64,000 nucleotides of DNA, taken from the NCBI RefSeq assembly GCF_000737765.1, contig NZ_JPRI01000009.1, positions 50,330 through 114,329 of the forward strand, in the 5' to 3' direction. The position numbers were made by a program, and so were the translations under genes. The stretch is from Chryseobacterium vrystaatense. GTDB taxonomy: Bacteria > Bacteroidota > Bacteroidia > Flavobacteriales > Weeksellaceae. The notes under the pieces are model-generated. The model was not told the origin of the DNA, ran no database searches, and worked only from the letters and a program-made list of their open reading frames with translations. How positions within the stretch are numbered: the stretch's first letter is position 1; every line of letters starts with the position of its first letter. Positions 6,733-14,855 of the stretch are shown piece by piece.

Positions 6733-6823
6733 ATGAAAAATATATTTAAAATCTTTAGAATGATACTATCATTTTTTTTAGTATTAAAATTAATGCGCAA
6801 TTAGACACCCTAAGCTGCTAATA
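6733..6823 (+). pseudogene. Decayed 5' fragment of a third paralogue
   Basis: Starts MKNIFKIF exactly like the first paralogue and follows its DNA through the signal peptide to the bases coding for LDTL (about 6823). A small deletion shifts the frame, so it stops at 6802-6804 after 23 codons. The rest of the gene is missing and is replaced by a different repeat. Confidence 0.8.
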
Positions 6824-6833
6824 TTGTATCGTG

Positions 6834-7001
6834 TAGGAAATAAAGAGAGAATCAATCCATGTTTTATTCATTCGCTTAATCAACGACAGAGTCGCCTTCT
6901 TTGCTTTCTTTAAAACCGAACGTTCTCAAAATAAAAGCTTTGCGTTTGAACATAAAACAAGGAGATTTATCGTGAAAGAATTTTATAGACGCACAGGTTT
7001 A
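6834..7001. repeat. Long direct repeat, copy 1
   Basis: Shares nearly identical sequence with 7021-7209, including a common core beginning GCTTAATCAACGACAGAGTC and ending near GCGTTT.AACATAAAA. No convincing gene is present in either copy. A similar CTTTGCGTTTAAA word also occurs at 49213-49224 in the metE leader, so it may belong to a dispersed intergenic family. Confidence 0.85.
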
Positions 7002-7020
7002 TTTAAGTAATGATATAGTT

Positions 7021-7209
7021 TAGGAATCAAAGAGAAAATCAATCCATAATTGATTGGATGAAGCGCACGTTTTATGCAGCAGCTTAATCAACGACAGAGT
7101 CGCCTTCTTTGCTTTCCTTAAAACCGAACGTTCTCAAAATAAAGCTTTGCGTTTAAACATAAAAACAATAGTATTTATCATGGAAGAATTTTATAGATGC
7201 AAAGGTTTA
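7021..7209. repeat. Long direct repeat, copy 2
   Basis: Second copy of the repeat at 6834-7001, with an extra stretch of about 20 bp near 7049-7068 (around TTGATTGGATGAAGCGC). An open frame over 7054-7254 exists only by chance in my view. The stretch 6824-7234 holds these two copies and nothing else I can name. Confidence 0.85.
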
Positions 7210-7234
7210 GGAATATATACGTTGAAAATATCCT

Positions 7235-8068
7235 TTAGAGGAACAACCAGTTGACTGAGCCATCGCCTAAATGGGAAATGCGGTTGAAAAAATATTTGGG
7301 GGTATATCCTGTCAATTCTTTAAAATCCCGGATCATATGGGATTGGTCGAAGTAATCTGCCAGTAAGGATAGAGTAGTGAGTGAGTGTTGATCTATATCC
7401 AAACGATGGGTGTTTATCGCTCTTCGGAAACGGATTGTTTTTCGGAATTCCGAAGGGGTTTTGCAGAGGTAACGATCAAAATGCTGGTGTAATGTCTGAC
7501 GGGATATAGCATGACTCTTGCATATGGCTGTAATGCTGCGCTCCTGAGCTTCACTGTTTGTCATTTCATCCAGTATGGCAGGAAGGAAAGGGTGCTGAAA
7601 TCCCTGATATTTGCTGATCCAGTAGGCTTCCATCGCTTCCACTTTTTCTGAAAGAATCGGTATGTCCTGAATCTTACGCATAGCAGGTAAAAAATCAGGA
7701 TAAGGGTTAAAAACGGAGAAATGCCCATTGACAAAATCTTTTAGGGGGGAAGGGAGAAAGGCATTAACAGCCAGTGGCTTGAATAAGGTAGTTATCTCGC
7801 TGATCGGGCCTTCGTATCTGGCACAAACCGCCTTACTGAATTTTCCAACGATACGACTTTGCAGTATTCCATTGGGTTCATGATGGATTGATATCAGTTC
7901 ATTGTTGATCTCGGTTACTGCATCAGCATAGAGACAGACTATATGATGCATGCTGGGAAAAGTCAGGTAAGTATTCGGAAGTTCTTCTGGCTGACGAGTG
8001 AGTATATAAAAGCAGTCAATATAGGCTTTTAATAATGGTGAAAGTGGTTTATAAATAGTAATCTCCAT
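7235..8068 (-). CDS. AraC-family transcriptional regulator
   Basis: A 277-aa cytosolic regulator. The N-terminal part (about 1-150; MEITIYKPLSPLLKAYIDCF) resembles the DUF6597-type sensory domain often found in Bacteroidota AraC proteins. The C-terminal part (about 165-265) carries two helix-turn-helix motifs, with ITAICKSHAISRQTLHQHF and SLLADYFDQSHMIRDFKELTGYTP. It is divergent from the serine hydrolase gene, with about 90 bp between the starts, and may regulate it. Confidence 0.88.
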   Translation of the reverse strand: MEITIYKPLSPLLKAYIDCFYILTRQPEELPNTYLTFPSMHHIVCLYADAVTEINNELISIHHEPNGILQSRIVGKFSKAVCARYEGPISEITTLFKPLAVNAFLPSPLKDFVNGHFSVFNPYPDFLPAMRKIQDIPILSEKVEAMEAYWISKYQGFQHPFLPAILDEMTNSEAQERSITAICKSHAISRQTLHQHFDRYLCKTPSEFRKTIRFRRAINTHRLDIDQHSLTTLSLLADYFDQSHMIRDFKELTGYTPKYFFNRISHLGDGSVNWLFL

Positions 8069-8159
8069 ATCCGGTGCTAATTTAACAATAAAATATCTAC
8101 TTTACATCCGTACAATTAATAAACGGTGCAATGCATTTTCTTTGCATCAAATTTAAAAT

Positions 8160-9614
8160 ATGAAACATACGTACTCACTGATTGTATCTTTATTAATGAT
8201 CTCTTTATTGCAGCCGGTTATACTGATGGGGCAATCGAAAGATCCGCTGGTTGATGCAGCTGCCAATCATCTTAAAAAGCTTGCAGAAAATGACCATTTC
8301 AGCGGGGTTGTACTTATTGCCAAGGATGGTAAAGCGATTTTCAGTAAAGCTTACGGTTTTGCTAACCTTTCCGACAGTATTCCTAACAGGCTGGATACCC
8401 GTTTTAACCTGGCTTCTCTGGATAAAATGTTCACGGCAATGGCAGTCATGCAATTGGTACAGGCAGACAAAATCTCTACGGATGCAACAGTGGGCCGTTA
8501 TTTACCAAACTACATGAACCGTACGGTAGCAGATTCTGTTACCATACATCAGTTGCTTACCCATACATCCGGTATGGGCAGCTTTTGGGAGGAGTATGAT
8601 AAGGTAGCCAAGGAAAAATACAAAACCGTCGATGACTATTTACCTTTGTTTGTGAACAAACCGTTGCTTCTTAAACCGGGTACACGTTACTTATATAGCA
8701 ATTCTGGCTATACGCTCTTGGGAAAGATCATTGAACAGGTGAGTGGTAAGACCTATTTTGATTATGTAAAGCAACATATCTTTCTTCCTGCAAAGATGTA
8801 TGATACAGACGCTTTGGAATTGGATGATGTGCTGCCACGCATTGCGACTGGCTATACCATGTCTCAGGAACATCCTGGCAGTTGGAAAAACAACACTTAT
8901 GCTAATGTCGTAAAGGGAGGACCGGCAGGGGGCAGCTATGCCACTGCGGCAGATCTGCTCCGTTTTGCCAATGCCGTTGTGTCCAACAGTTTACTTAATC
9001 AGGAAAATACTGAACGATACATCAAAGGAAAGGTAAGGTATGAAAAGGGAAGTTATGCTTACGGGATGAGTACTGATACGATAAACGGGCACATGATTTT
9101 TGGCCACACGGGAGGGCACCTCGGCATTGCCGACGAGCTTATGATCTGTCCCGACTTAGGTTATACAGTCGTCATCCTGACCAACGGAGAGGTAGAGAAT
9201 TATTGGGAAATCAGCAACTTTATTAAATCAAAAATGTTTGGCCGTTCATCGGCAACAGACCATTATTTTTTCACTAAAAGTGTTATTGAAGCCACTGTAA
9301 AAAATGGTGTAGATGCTGGGATCAAAAGGGCTGGAGAAAATAAAGACAAATTAGAGCTGCGTGAAGGTATCATAGAGCGATGGGCATATCATAACCTCTT
9401 TGACATGAAAAATAAAGAGGCTTTATCACTGTTCCTGCTTAATGCACGCAGTTTCCCAAAATCTTCCAATGCACTGTACAATCTTGCGGAAGGTTACCGT
9501 CTTACTGGAAATAATAGTGAAGCTGTTGCTGTTTTTGAACAATATCTCAAACTGGAACCGGATGATGCTGAGGTAAAGGAAAAAATCAGAATTTTAAAAA
9601 AAGCTTCAAACTGA
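8160..9614 (+). CDS. Beta-lactamase-fold serine hydrolase with C-terminal TPR
   Basis: A 484-aa protein with a Sec signal peptide (residues 1-25). The catalytic SxxK is Ser86-Leu-Asp-Lys89, the second motif is Tyr-Ser-Asn in RYLYSNSGY, and HTGG near residue 318 stands in for the KTG box. This is the class C/PBP4*/esterase group, acting in the periplasm on peptidoglycan fragments, D-peptides or esters. Whether it breaks down beta-lactams cannot be told. The last 70 residues form TPR-like helices (SNALYNLAEGYRLTGNNSEA), common in Bacteroidota members. Divergent from the AraC gene. Confidence 0.88.
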   Translation: MKHTYSLIVSLLMISLLQPVILMGQSKDPLVDAAANHLKKLAENDHFSGVVLIAKDGKAIFSKAYGFANLSDSIPNRLDTRFNLASLDKMFTAMAVMQLVQADKISTDATVGRYLPNYMNRTVADSVTIHQLLTHTSGMGSFWEEYDKVAKEKYKTVDDYLPLFVNKPLLLKPGTRYLYSNSGYTLLGKIIEQVSGKTYFDYVKQHIFLPAKMYDTDALELDDVLPRIATGYTMSQEHPGSWKNNTYANVVKGGPAGGSYATAADLLRFANAVVSNSLLNQENTERYIKGKVRYEKGSYAYGMSTDTINGHMIFGHTGGHLGIADELMICPDLGYTVVILTNGEVENYWEISNFIKSKMFGRSSATDHYFFTKSVIEATVKNGVDAGIKRAGENKDKLELREGIIERWAYHNLFDMKNKEALSLFLLNARSFPKSSNALYNLAEGYRLTGNNSEAVAVFEQYLKLEPDDAEVKEKIRILKKASN

Positions 9615-9718
9615 AAGAGGTTTTGAGGTTTACACAGATCAATCATAAATAAGGTACATCTTGCTTGATTATCCATCTCCTTTCAAAAGAGTCTGAATAA
9701 TTCTACCGAGTAAAATAA

Positions 9719-9751
9719 ACTGCCCCAAAAGTTAAATACTTTTGGGGCAGT
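9719..9751. terminator. Perfect 14-bp stem, bidirectional terminator
   Basis: ACTGCCCCAAAAGT (9719-9732), loop TAAAT, then the exact complement (9738-9751). It lies between the convergent hydrolase and TPR genes; the A-rich run upstream gives the U-run for the minus-strand gene. Confidence 0.85.
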
Positions 9752-9780
9752 CTGTTATAAATTCTATACTGTATTTTCTT

Positions 9781-10344
9781 TTATGAATTTAAAGCTTTGC
9801 TAAGTTTTACAGCATCCTGATTGGTAGGATCATACTGGATAGATTTAGCAATGTGCTCTTTGGCTTTACCCGGATCTGTTTTCTGTTCTGTAAAGGCCAG
9901 GTAGAAATAGGCGTAAGCCAGATTTTTCTTATTTTGTTCTACTTCCGCAGGTTTTACAGTCGCAATATATTTTTCATAAGCAATTTTTGCATTGGCATCA
10001 TCTTTAGCAGACTGATAAGCATAGGCCTGGCTGTAATATGATGGAGCCCAGTCTGGTAACAAAACGGATATCTTTTTCCATGTATCCACTGCATTGGTCC
10101 AGTCTGACGCTTCCTGATAAGCCGCTGCCAATTTTGCTAATGATTCTGTATCCTTTGGATTAGCCTCAATTTGTTTTTTAAGGCCCTCTATAGTCGAAGT
10201 ATCAACTGCCTGAGTGGTTGAAGCAGTAGTTGATGTACTGGTTGTACTGTCTGTTTGAGTGGTTTGTGCATTTACAAAACCTGCACTTCCTACAAGTATT
10301 AATCCTAAAAATAGGTTTTTAATATTAATTTTAGTCATTTTCAT
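9781..10344 (-). CDS. Secreted TPR protein
   Basis: A 187-aa protein with a signal peptide ending near VNAQ (residue 26) and a Thr/Ser/Gln-rich low-complexity linker (27-48). It then has three to four tetratricopeptide helices: TESLAKLAAAYQEASDWTNA, WAPSYYSQAYAYQSAKDDAN, NLAYAYFYLAFTEQK and a final IQYDPTNQDAV. Such proteins act as periplasmic scaffolds; the partner is unknown. It stands alone, with a terminator at its end. Confidence 0.8.
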   Translation of the reverse strand: MKMTKINIKNLFLGLILVGSAGFVNAQTTQTDSTTSTSTTASTTQAVDTSTIEGLKKQIEANPKDTESLAKLAAAYQEASDWTNAVDTWKKISVLLPDWAPSYYSQAYAYQSAKDDANAKIAYEKYIATVKPAEVEQNKKNLAYAYFYLAFTEQKTDPGKAKEHIAKSIQYDPTNQDAVKLSKALNS

Positions 10345-10468
10345 AATCTTACATTTTTAAAATTCTAACTTCTAAAGTTCAATAATAATTCCACAAAGAC
10401 TGAAATTTTAGAAGCTTTAAGTTTTTTTAGAGAATATTAACGGATACGTGTTTTTTTTTAGCTTAATT

Positions 10469-10499
10469 TTTGATTCGTTGGTGTTTGAGTTTATCTTTG
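10469..10499 (+). promoter_or_regulatory. Promoter of pepE: TTTG, 19 bp, TATCTTTG
   Basis: TTTG at 10469-10472 and TATCTTTG at 10492-10499 match both Bacteroidota boxes with ideal spacing. The start codon follows 40 bp after the -7 element. Confidence 0.75.
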
Positions 10500-10539
10500 T
10501 AATTGAAATATTTTTTAATAATCAACATAATTTCCCTCT

Positions 10540-11232
10540 ATGAATATCATATTAGCCTCAACGTCCACAATTTTCGGTGGAGAATATCTGGAATACCTGA
10601 GAGAAGAATTAGTAGAATTATATAAAGGAATTGATGAAATTATTTTCGTTCCTTTTGCAAGACCGGGTGGAATTTCCCATGACGATTATACCGCGAAGGC
10701 CCGATCTTTTTTTGAAACAATCAACATTACGGTAAAAGGTCTTCATGAATTTGACAATAAAACAGAAGCTTTAAATAGCGCTCAGGGATACTTTACAGGC
10801 GGAGGAAATACCTTTTTACTGGTTAAAACTCTACATGAAGAGGGCTTGATGTCTTTGCTTAAAACAAATGTAGAAAGCGGAAAAGCTTATCTGGGATGCA
10901 GTGCCGGAAGTAATATTGGGGGGCAGAATATGAAAACCACAAACGACATGCCTATTGTCTATCCACCAAGTTTTGATTGTATGGGCCTTGTTCCGTTCAA
11001 CCTTAATCCACACTATCTTGATCCAAACCCGGATTTGAAGCACAACGGGGAAACCAGAGAAACCAGGATCAGAGAATTCCTGACGCAGAATGATCTTAAA
11101 GTAGTTGGACTTCGTGAAGGAAACTGGATCAGAAGAATTGGAGATGCCATTACAGTAGAAGGAAGTGAACAGACAAGGATTTTTGAAAAAGATAAGGAGC
11201 CTTATGAAATAGAAGCGGGAAGCGTTCTTTAG
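10540..11232 (+). CDS. pepE: Peptidase E (alpha-aspartyl dipeptidase)
   Basis: A 230-aa cytosolic serine peptidase of family S51, which cleaves dipeptides with N-terminal aspartate. The nucleophile is Ser121 in LGCSAGSNIGG, matching Ser120 of the Salmonella and E. coli enzymes. The catalytic His is His158 in NLNPHYLDP. The length matches the family. It has its own near-consensus promoter and no clear operon partner, as dacB begins 112 bp downstream. Confidence 0.93.
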   Translation: MNIILASTSTIFGGEYLEYLREELVELYKGIDEIIFVPFARPGGISHDDYTAKARSFFETINITVKGLHEFDNKTEALNSAQGYFTGGGNTFLLVKTLHEEGLMSLLKTNVESGKAYLGCSAGSNIGGQNMKTTNDMPIVYPPSFDCMGLVPFNLNPHYLDPNPDLKHNGETRETRIREFLTQNDLKVVGLREGNWIRRIGDAITVEGSEQTRIFEKDKEPYEIEAGSVL

Positions 11233-11344
11233 GTCATGGAAAGAAGCTCTTATTTTTATTATATTTGATCATCAATTGAATAACGGATGCTTTACGAGTG
11301 CGGTTCATAAAGCATCTGTAAGTATAGATCTATAAAACATATCA

Positions 11345-12715
11345 ATGAAAAAAACACTTACCGTTCTGATACTGTCGGTTCAGGTGCTGTCTGCCCAGAA
11401 CATTGCGCAGAAGCTGGATAAAGCCACCAAAGATCTTATGGATTCTTCAGGAGCGATTTCATCCGGCTTATCATTCTATGTTACGGATGAAAACGGAACT
11501 TTTATCTATGAATATCAAGGAAGCAAAGGTCTTTCCACAGCTTCGACGCAGAAAATATTTACAGCTGCCGCAGCTCTTGAAACATTAGGGAAAAATTACA
11601 CTTATACAACCACTGCAGGATATTCGGGAAAGCTGTCATCAGGAATCCTGAACGGAGACCTTATCATAAGTTCAAACGGTGATCCTACTTTGGGAAGCTG
11701 GCGGTATGAAGCGTATAAGCCGGAAAGTTTTAAAAAGAAATTCATTGAAGCGCTTAAAAACTCAGGGATAACGAAGGTTTCGGGTAATCTTGTGATTGAC
11801 GATTCTTATTTTGACCACCAGACCATTCCCGGCGGATGGCCCTGGGATGATCTCGGCAACTATTACGGAGCGGGGGTGTGGGGAGTCAACTGGAGAGAAA
11901 ATCAGTTTGACATCAATATTAACGGAACCGAGTTTAAAGGATTTTCTTATCCCCTCGACAATATAAAATGGCTGAATGACCTGAAAGCAGGTGGAAGCTC
12001 AGATCAGAGTCTTATTTTTACGGCTCCGCATTCTGATGTAGCTTTGATCAATGGAACATTGCCAGCGGGGAAAACCGTTACAGTTTCCGGAGCTTTGCCC
12101 AATCCACCCCTGCAGTTAGGGACCGAAGCTCAGAAATGGCTTAAAGAGGCGGGAATTGAAATTTCCGGAGAAGCCGTTACAGGCTCACAACTGGAATTGC
12201 AGGGAAAGCAGGTGCCGGGTGCACCGAAAAATATAATTCTTACCTATGAGTCACCGACTTTGGATAAAATTGTATATTGGTTTCTCAGAAAAAGTGTAAA
12301 CCTTTATGGCGAAACCATCATTAAAACTTTAGGAAAAGAGAAAAAAGGAAATTCCAGCTTTAAGAGTGGAGTTGCTTATTTAAAGGAATTCTGGAAATCA
12401 AAAGGTATACATCCAAACATGATCAATTTTGCGGACGGCAGCGGACTTTCTCCTCAAAACTATGTCGCTGCCAAAGCTGAAGTTCAGGCCTTGTTATATG
12501 CCAAAAAACAAAACTGGTTTGATGCTTATTATGATGGATTTCCGGTTCAGGACAACGGAATGAAAATGAAAAGCGGAACTATGAGAGATACCAAATCTTT
12601 TGCAGGATACCACACCGCAAAAGATGGTAAAAAATATACTTTTTCAATCATCATTAATAACTATCAGGGAAGCGGAAGTACAGAACTGCAGAAAATTCTG
12701 AATGTCTTAAAATAA
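11345..12715 (+). CDS. dacB: D-alanyl-D-alanine carboxypeptidase/endopeptidase (PBP4, family S13)
   Basis: A 456-aa periplasmic enzyme with a signal peptide (cleavage near LSAQ, residue 18). It carries the three penicillin-binding motifs: Ser67-Thr-Gln-Lys70 in ASTQKIF, SGLSPQN (SxN-like) near residue 380, and KSGT near residue 417. The large insert between the first two motifs is typical of PBP4. It trims or cleaves peptidoglycan cross-links and is a beta-lactam target. The sensor kinase gene follows after 9 bp, so the two are probably co-transcribed. Confidence 0.92.
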   Translation: MKKTLTVLILSVQVLSAQNIAQKLDKATKDLMDSSGAISSGLSFYVTDENGTFIYEYQGSKGLSTASTQKIFTAAAALETLGKNYTYTTTAGYSGKLSSGILNGDLIISSNGDPTLGSWRYEAYKPESFKKKFIEALKNSGITKVSGNLVIDDSYFDHQTIPGGWPWDDLGNYYGAGVWGVNWRENQFDININGTEFKGFSYPLDNIKWLNDLKAGGSSDQSLIFTAPHSDVALINGTLPAGKTVTVSGALPNPPLQLGTEAQKWLKEAGIEISGEAVTGSQLELQGKQVPGAPKNIILTYESPTLDKIVYWFLRKSVNLYGETIIKTLGKEKKGNSSFKSGVAYLKEFWKSKGIHPNMINFADGSGLSPQNYVAAKAEVQALLYAKKQNWFDAYYDGFPVQDNGMKMKSGTMRDTKSFAGYHTAKDGKKYTFSIIINNYQGSGSTELQKILNVLK

Positions 12716-12724
12716 AAAACAGCT

Positions 12725-13876
12725 TTGAGAAAATCCATACTTGCCAGACTGAATAACTGGATCATATTTTTGCTGATGACCCTGGTCGTCGTGACGATTG
12801 TGATCGCTTCAACTATTCTTATCAATTTTCTAAGAAAAGAAGAAATCAAACGGGTAGATATTTTGGTAAGTGCTTTAAAGTTTCAGCAGGAAGTGACTCC
12901 CAGTCTGGAAGTTCAGGAACTGATTCTGAAAATATACAGCTCCAATACGACGATCCCAATGGTTGTACTGGATAGAGAAGACCGGCCGATGGTTCACAAA
13001 AATATTCCTCAGGAAATTGAAAATGATCCGGTCCTGGTAACTCTTCTGGCGAAAAAAATGGCAAAAAGCTATCCCCCGATTGAAATTAAAGTGCCTGACG
13101 GGAATAATCAGTTTGTGTATTATGACAATTCACAGATCCTTAATAATTTGAGGTATTCACCTTATATACTAGGTTTTTTTATTTTGTGTTATTTCCTGTT
13201 TTCATTCTGGTTTTTAAGAACAATCAAGAAAACCGATGAAGGATATTTGTGGGCCGGACTGGCCAAAGAAACGGCTCACCAGATCGGAACACCTCTGTCT
13301 TCCATGATTGGATGGATGGAAATAATGAAAATGGATAATCCCGAATCTGAAGGAATACACGAGATCGAAAGAGATATTGAAAGACTGAGAACGATTTCTG
13401 AACGTTTTTCAAAAATTGGATCGATTCCTGAGCTTAACGATCTGAATTTTAATGAAACGATTTCAGAAAATTATGACTATCTGAAGACAAGAATCTCAAA
13501 GAAAATAGATTTCAGTCTTCATCTTCCCACCTATAAAATCCTGGTTCCCCACAATAAAATCCTGATGAGCTGGGTGATTGAGAACCTGGTCAAAAATGCC
13601 GTGGATGCCATGAAAGGAGAAGGAGTATTGCATATGTACGTCTTTGAAAGAAACAAAAATATTCTGATTGAAGTAAAGGATTCCGGAAGCGGAATGACCA
13701 AACAGCAGGCAAGAAATGCTTTCAAGCCAGGGTATTCAACCAAGAAAAGAGGCTGGGGATTGGGGCTATCCCTGGCAAGAAGGGTGATTCATGAATACCA
13801 CAACGGAGATATTAAAATTTCCCAGACTGAAGTAGGCAAGGGGACGACATTCAGAATAACGATCAAAAAAGCGTAA
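12725..13876 (+). CDS. Membrane sensor histidine kinase, orphan
   Basis: A 383-aa kinase. TM1 lies at about 12-35, a short extracytoplasmic sensor at 36-143, TM2 at 145-164, then a HisKA-like helix with His185 in AKETAHQIGTPLSSM, an N-box (ENLVKNAVDAM), G1 (DSGSGM) and G2 (GWGLGLSLARR). It starts with TTG at 12725: the dacB stop codon is the only stop upstream in frame, and the next ATG lies inside TM1. No response regulator gene is adjacent. Linkage to dacB suggests a cell-wall signal, which is inference. Confidence 0.88.
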   Translation: MRKSILARLNNWIIFLLMTLVVVTIVIASTILINFLRKEEIKRVDILVSALKFQQEVTPSLEVQELILKIYSSNTTIPMVVLDREDRPMVHKNIPQEIENDPVLVTLLAKKMAKSYPPIEIKVPDGNNQFVYYDNSQILNNLRYSPYILGFFILCYFLFSFWFLRTIKKTDEGYLWAGLAKETAHQIGTPLSSMIGWMEIMKMDNPESEGIHEIERDIERLRTISERFSKIGSIPELNDLNFNETISENYDYLKTRISKKIDFSLHLPTYKILVPHNKILMSWVIENLVKNAVDAMKGEGVLHMYVFERNKNILIEVKDSGSGMTKQQARNAFKPGYSTKKRGWGLGLSLARRVIHEYHNGDIKISQTEVGKGTTFRITIKKA

Positions 13877-14064
13877 AAATTTATACTTTACGGCAAAACT
13901 TATTTTCCTGTTTACATTCTATATTAAAAAAAGTTAAAGTACTTTTAATAATCATCCCTTTTCCCAAATTATAAGTAGATTCGCGGTTCTTCAATACCGA
14001 TATGGGTTCATTGATCCTATGTTATAGTTAAGCTAAAGATTATCAATTAAATACTATAAGAATT

Positions 14065-14796
14065 ATGAGAAAAAGTGTTAAGGTTTTTACGATGTTGTTT
14101 GTACTCTTAATTAATTTTTTTAATGCACAGGTAAAAGACTTTGTTATTGAGCCTCCGCTTAGTCCCAAACTTTATGTATATAAATCATTTGGTGTTTTTG
14201 GAGGTAGAGAATATTCGGCTAATGGTCTTTATCTGATCACGAAGAAAGGAGTGGTACTTTTTGATGTTCCATGGCAGAAAACCCAGTATCAAACACTTAT
14301 GGATACTATAAAAAAACGTCATAACCTACCTGTGATTGCTTTATTTGCAACACATTCTCATGACGACCGGGCGGGAGATCTTAGCTTTTATAATAAAAAA
14401 GGGATCAGTACCTACGCCACTGCTAAAACCAACGAACTTTTAAAAAAGGAAGGAAAAGCTACTTCGAGTAAAATAATAGAAGTTGGAAAAAAATATAAAA
14501 TAGGAGGGGAGGAATTTACAGTAGACTTTCTTGGTGAAGGACATACGGTAGATAATGTTGTGGTTTGGTTTCCAAAATACAATGTATTGGACGGTGGATG
14601 TTTAGTGAAAAGCATAAGCGCTACTGATCTTGGCTATACCGGAGAAGCCAATGTAAAAGAATGGCCGCTTACCATGGCAAAGCTTAAAGCCAAATATCCT
14701 GCTGATGCAAAGGTGATTCCAGGTCATGATGAATGGAAGAAAGAGGGACATGTAGAACATACTCTTGAACTTTTAAACAAGCAAAATGCTCAATAA
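14065..14796 (+). CDS. Subclass B1 metallo-beta-lactamase, IND/CGB-like
   Basis: A 243-aa periplasmic zinc enzyme that hydrolyses most beta-lactams, including carbapenems. Signal peptide 1-21 (INFFNAQ). All B1 zinc ligands are present: His97, His99, Asp101 (THSHDD), His160 (GEGHT), Cys179 (DGGCLV) and His221 (PGHDEW), with substrate-binding Lys182. Mature sequence such as VKDFVIEPP, FGVFGG and ATHSHDDRAGDLSF is that of the IND/CGB group native to Chryseobacterium; I cannot name the allele. It is a single-gene unit with a hairpin terminator and no mobile element beside it, so probably intrinsic. Confidence 0.93.
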   Translation: MRKSVKVFTMLFVLLINFFNAQVKDFVIEPPLSPKLYVYKSFGVFGGREYSANGLYLITKKGVVLFDVPWQKTQYQTLMDTIKKRHNLPVIALFATHSHDDRAGDLSFYNKKGISTYATAKTNELLKKEGKATSSKIIEVGKKYKIGGEEFTVDFLGEGHTVDNVVVWFPKYNVLDGGCLVKSISATDLGYTGEANVKEWPLTMAKLKAKYPADAKVIPGHDEWKKEGHVEHTLELLNKQNAQ

Positions 14797-14802
14797 AAAT
14801 AG

Positions 14803-14831
14803 AAAAAGCGGGATATTTTTCCCGCTTTTTT
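14803..14831. terminator. Terminator after the metallo-beta-lactamase gene
   Basis: AAAAAGCGGGA pairs with TCCCGCTTTTT around a short T-rich loop. It lies between convergent genes and has A- and T-runs at both ends, so it can serve both. Confidence 0.85.
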
Positions 14832-14855
14832 ATGATCTAAATTCTTGAATTTCTA

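Noticed and set aside
7054..7254. Open frame of 66 codons over repeat copy 2
   Set aside because: It lies in a non-coding direct repeat; the other copy has a different, broken frame, and no start signal or family is visible.
14065..14796. Acquired resistance cassette
   Set aside because: No integron site, IS or unusual base use surrounds the metallo-beta-lactamase gene; it looks native to the genus.
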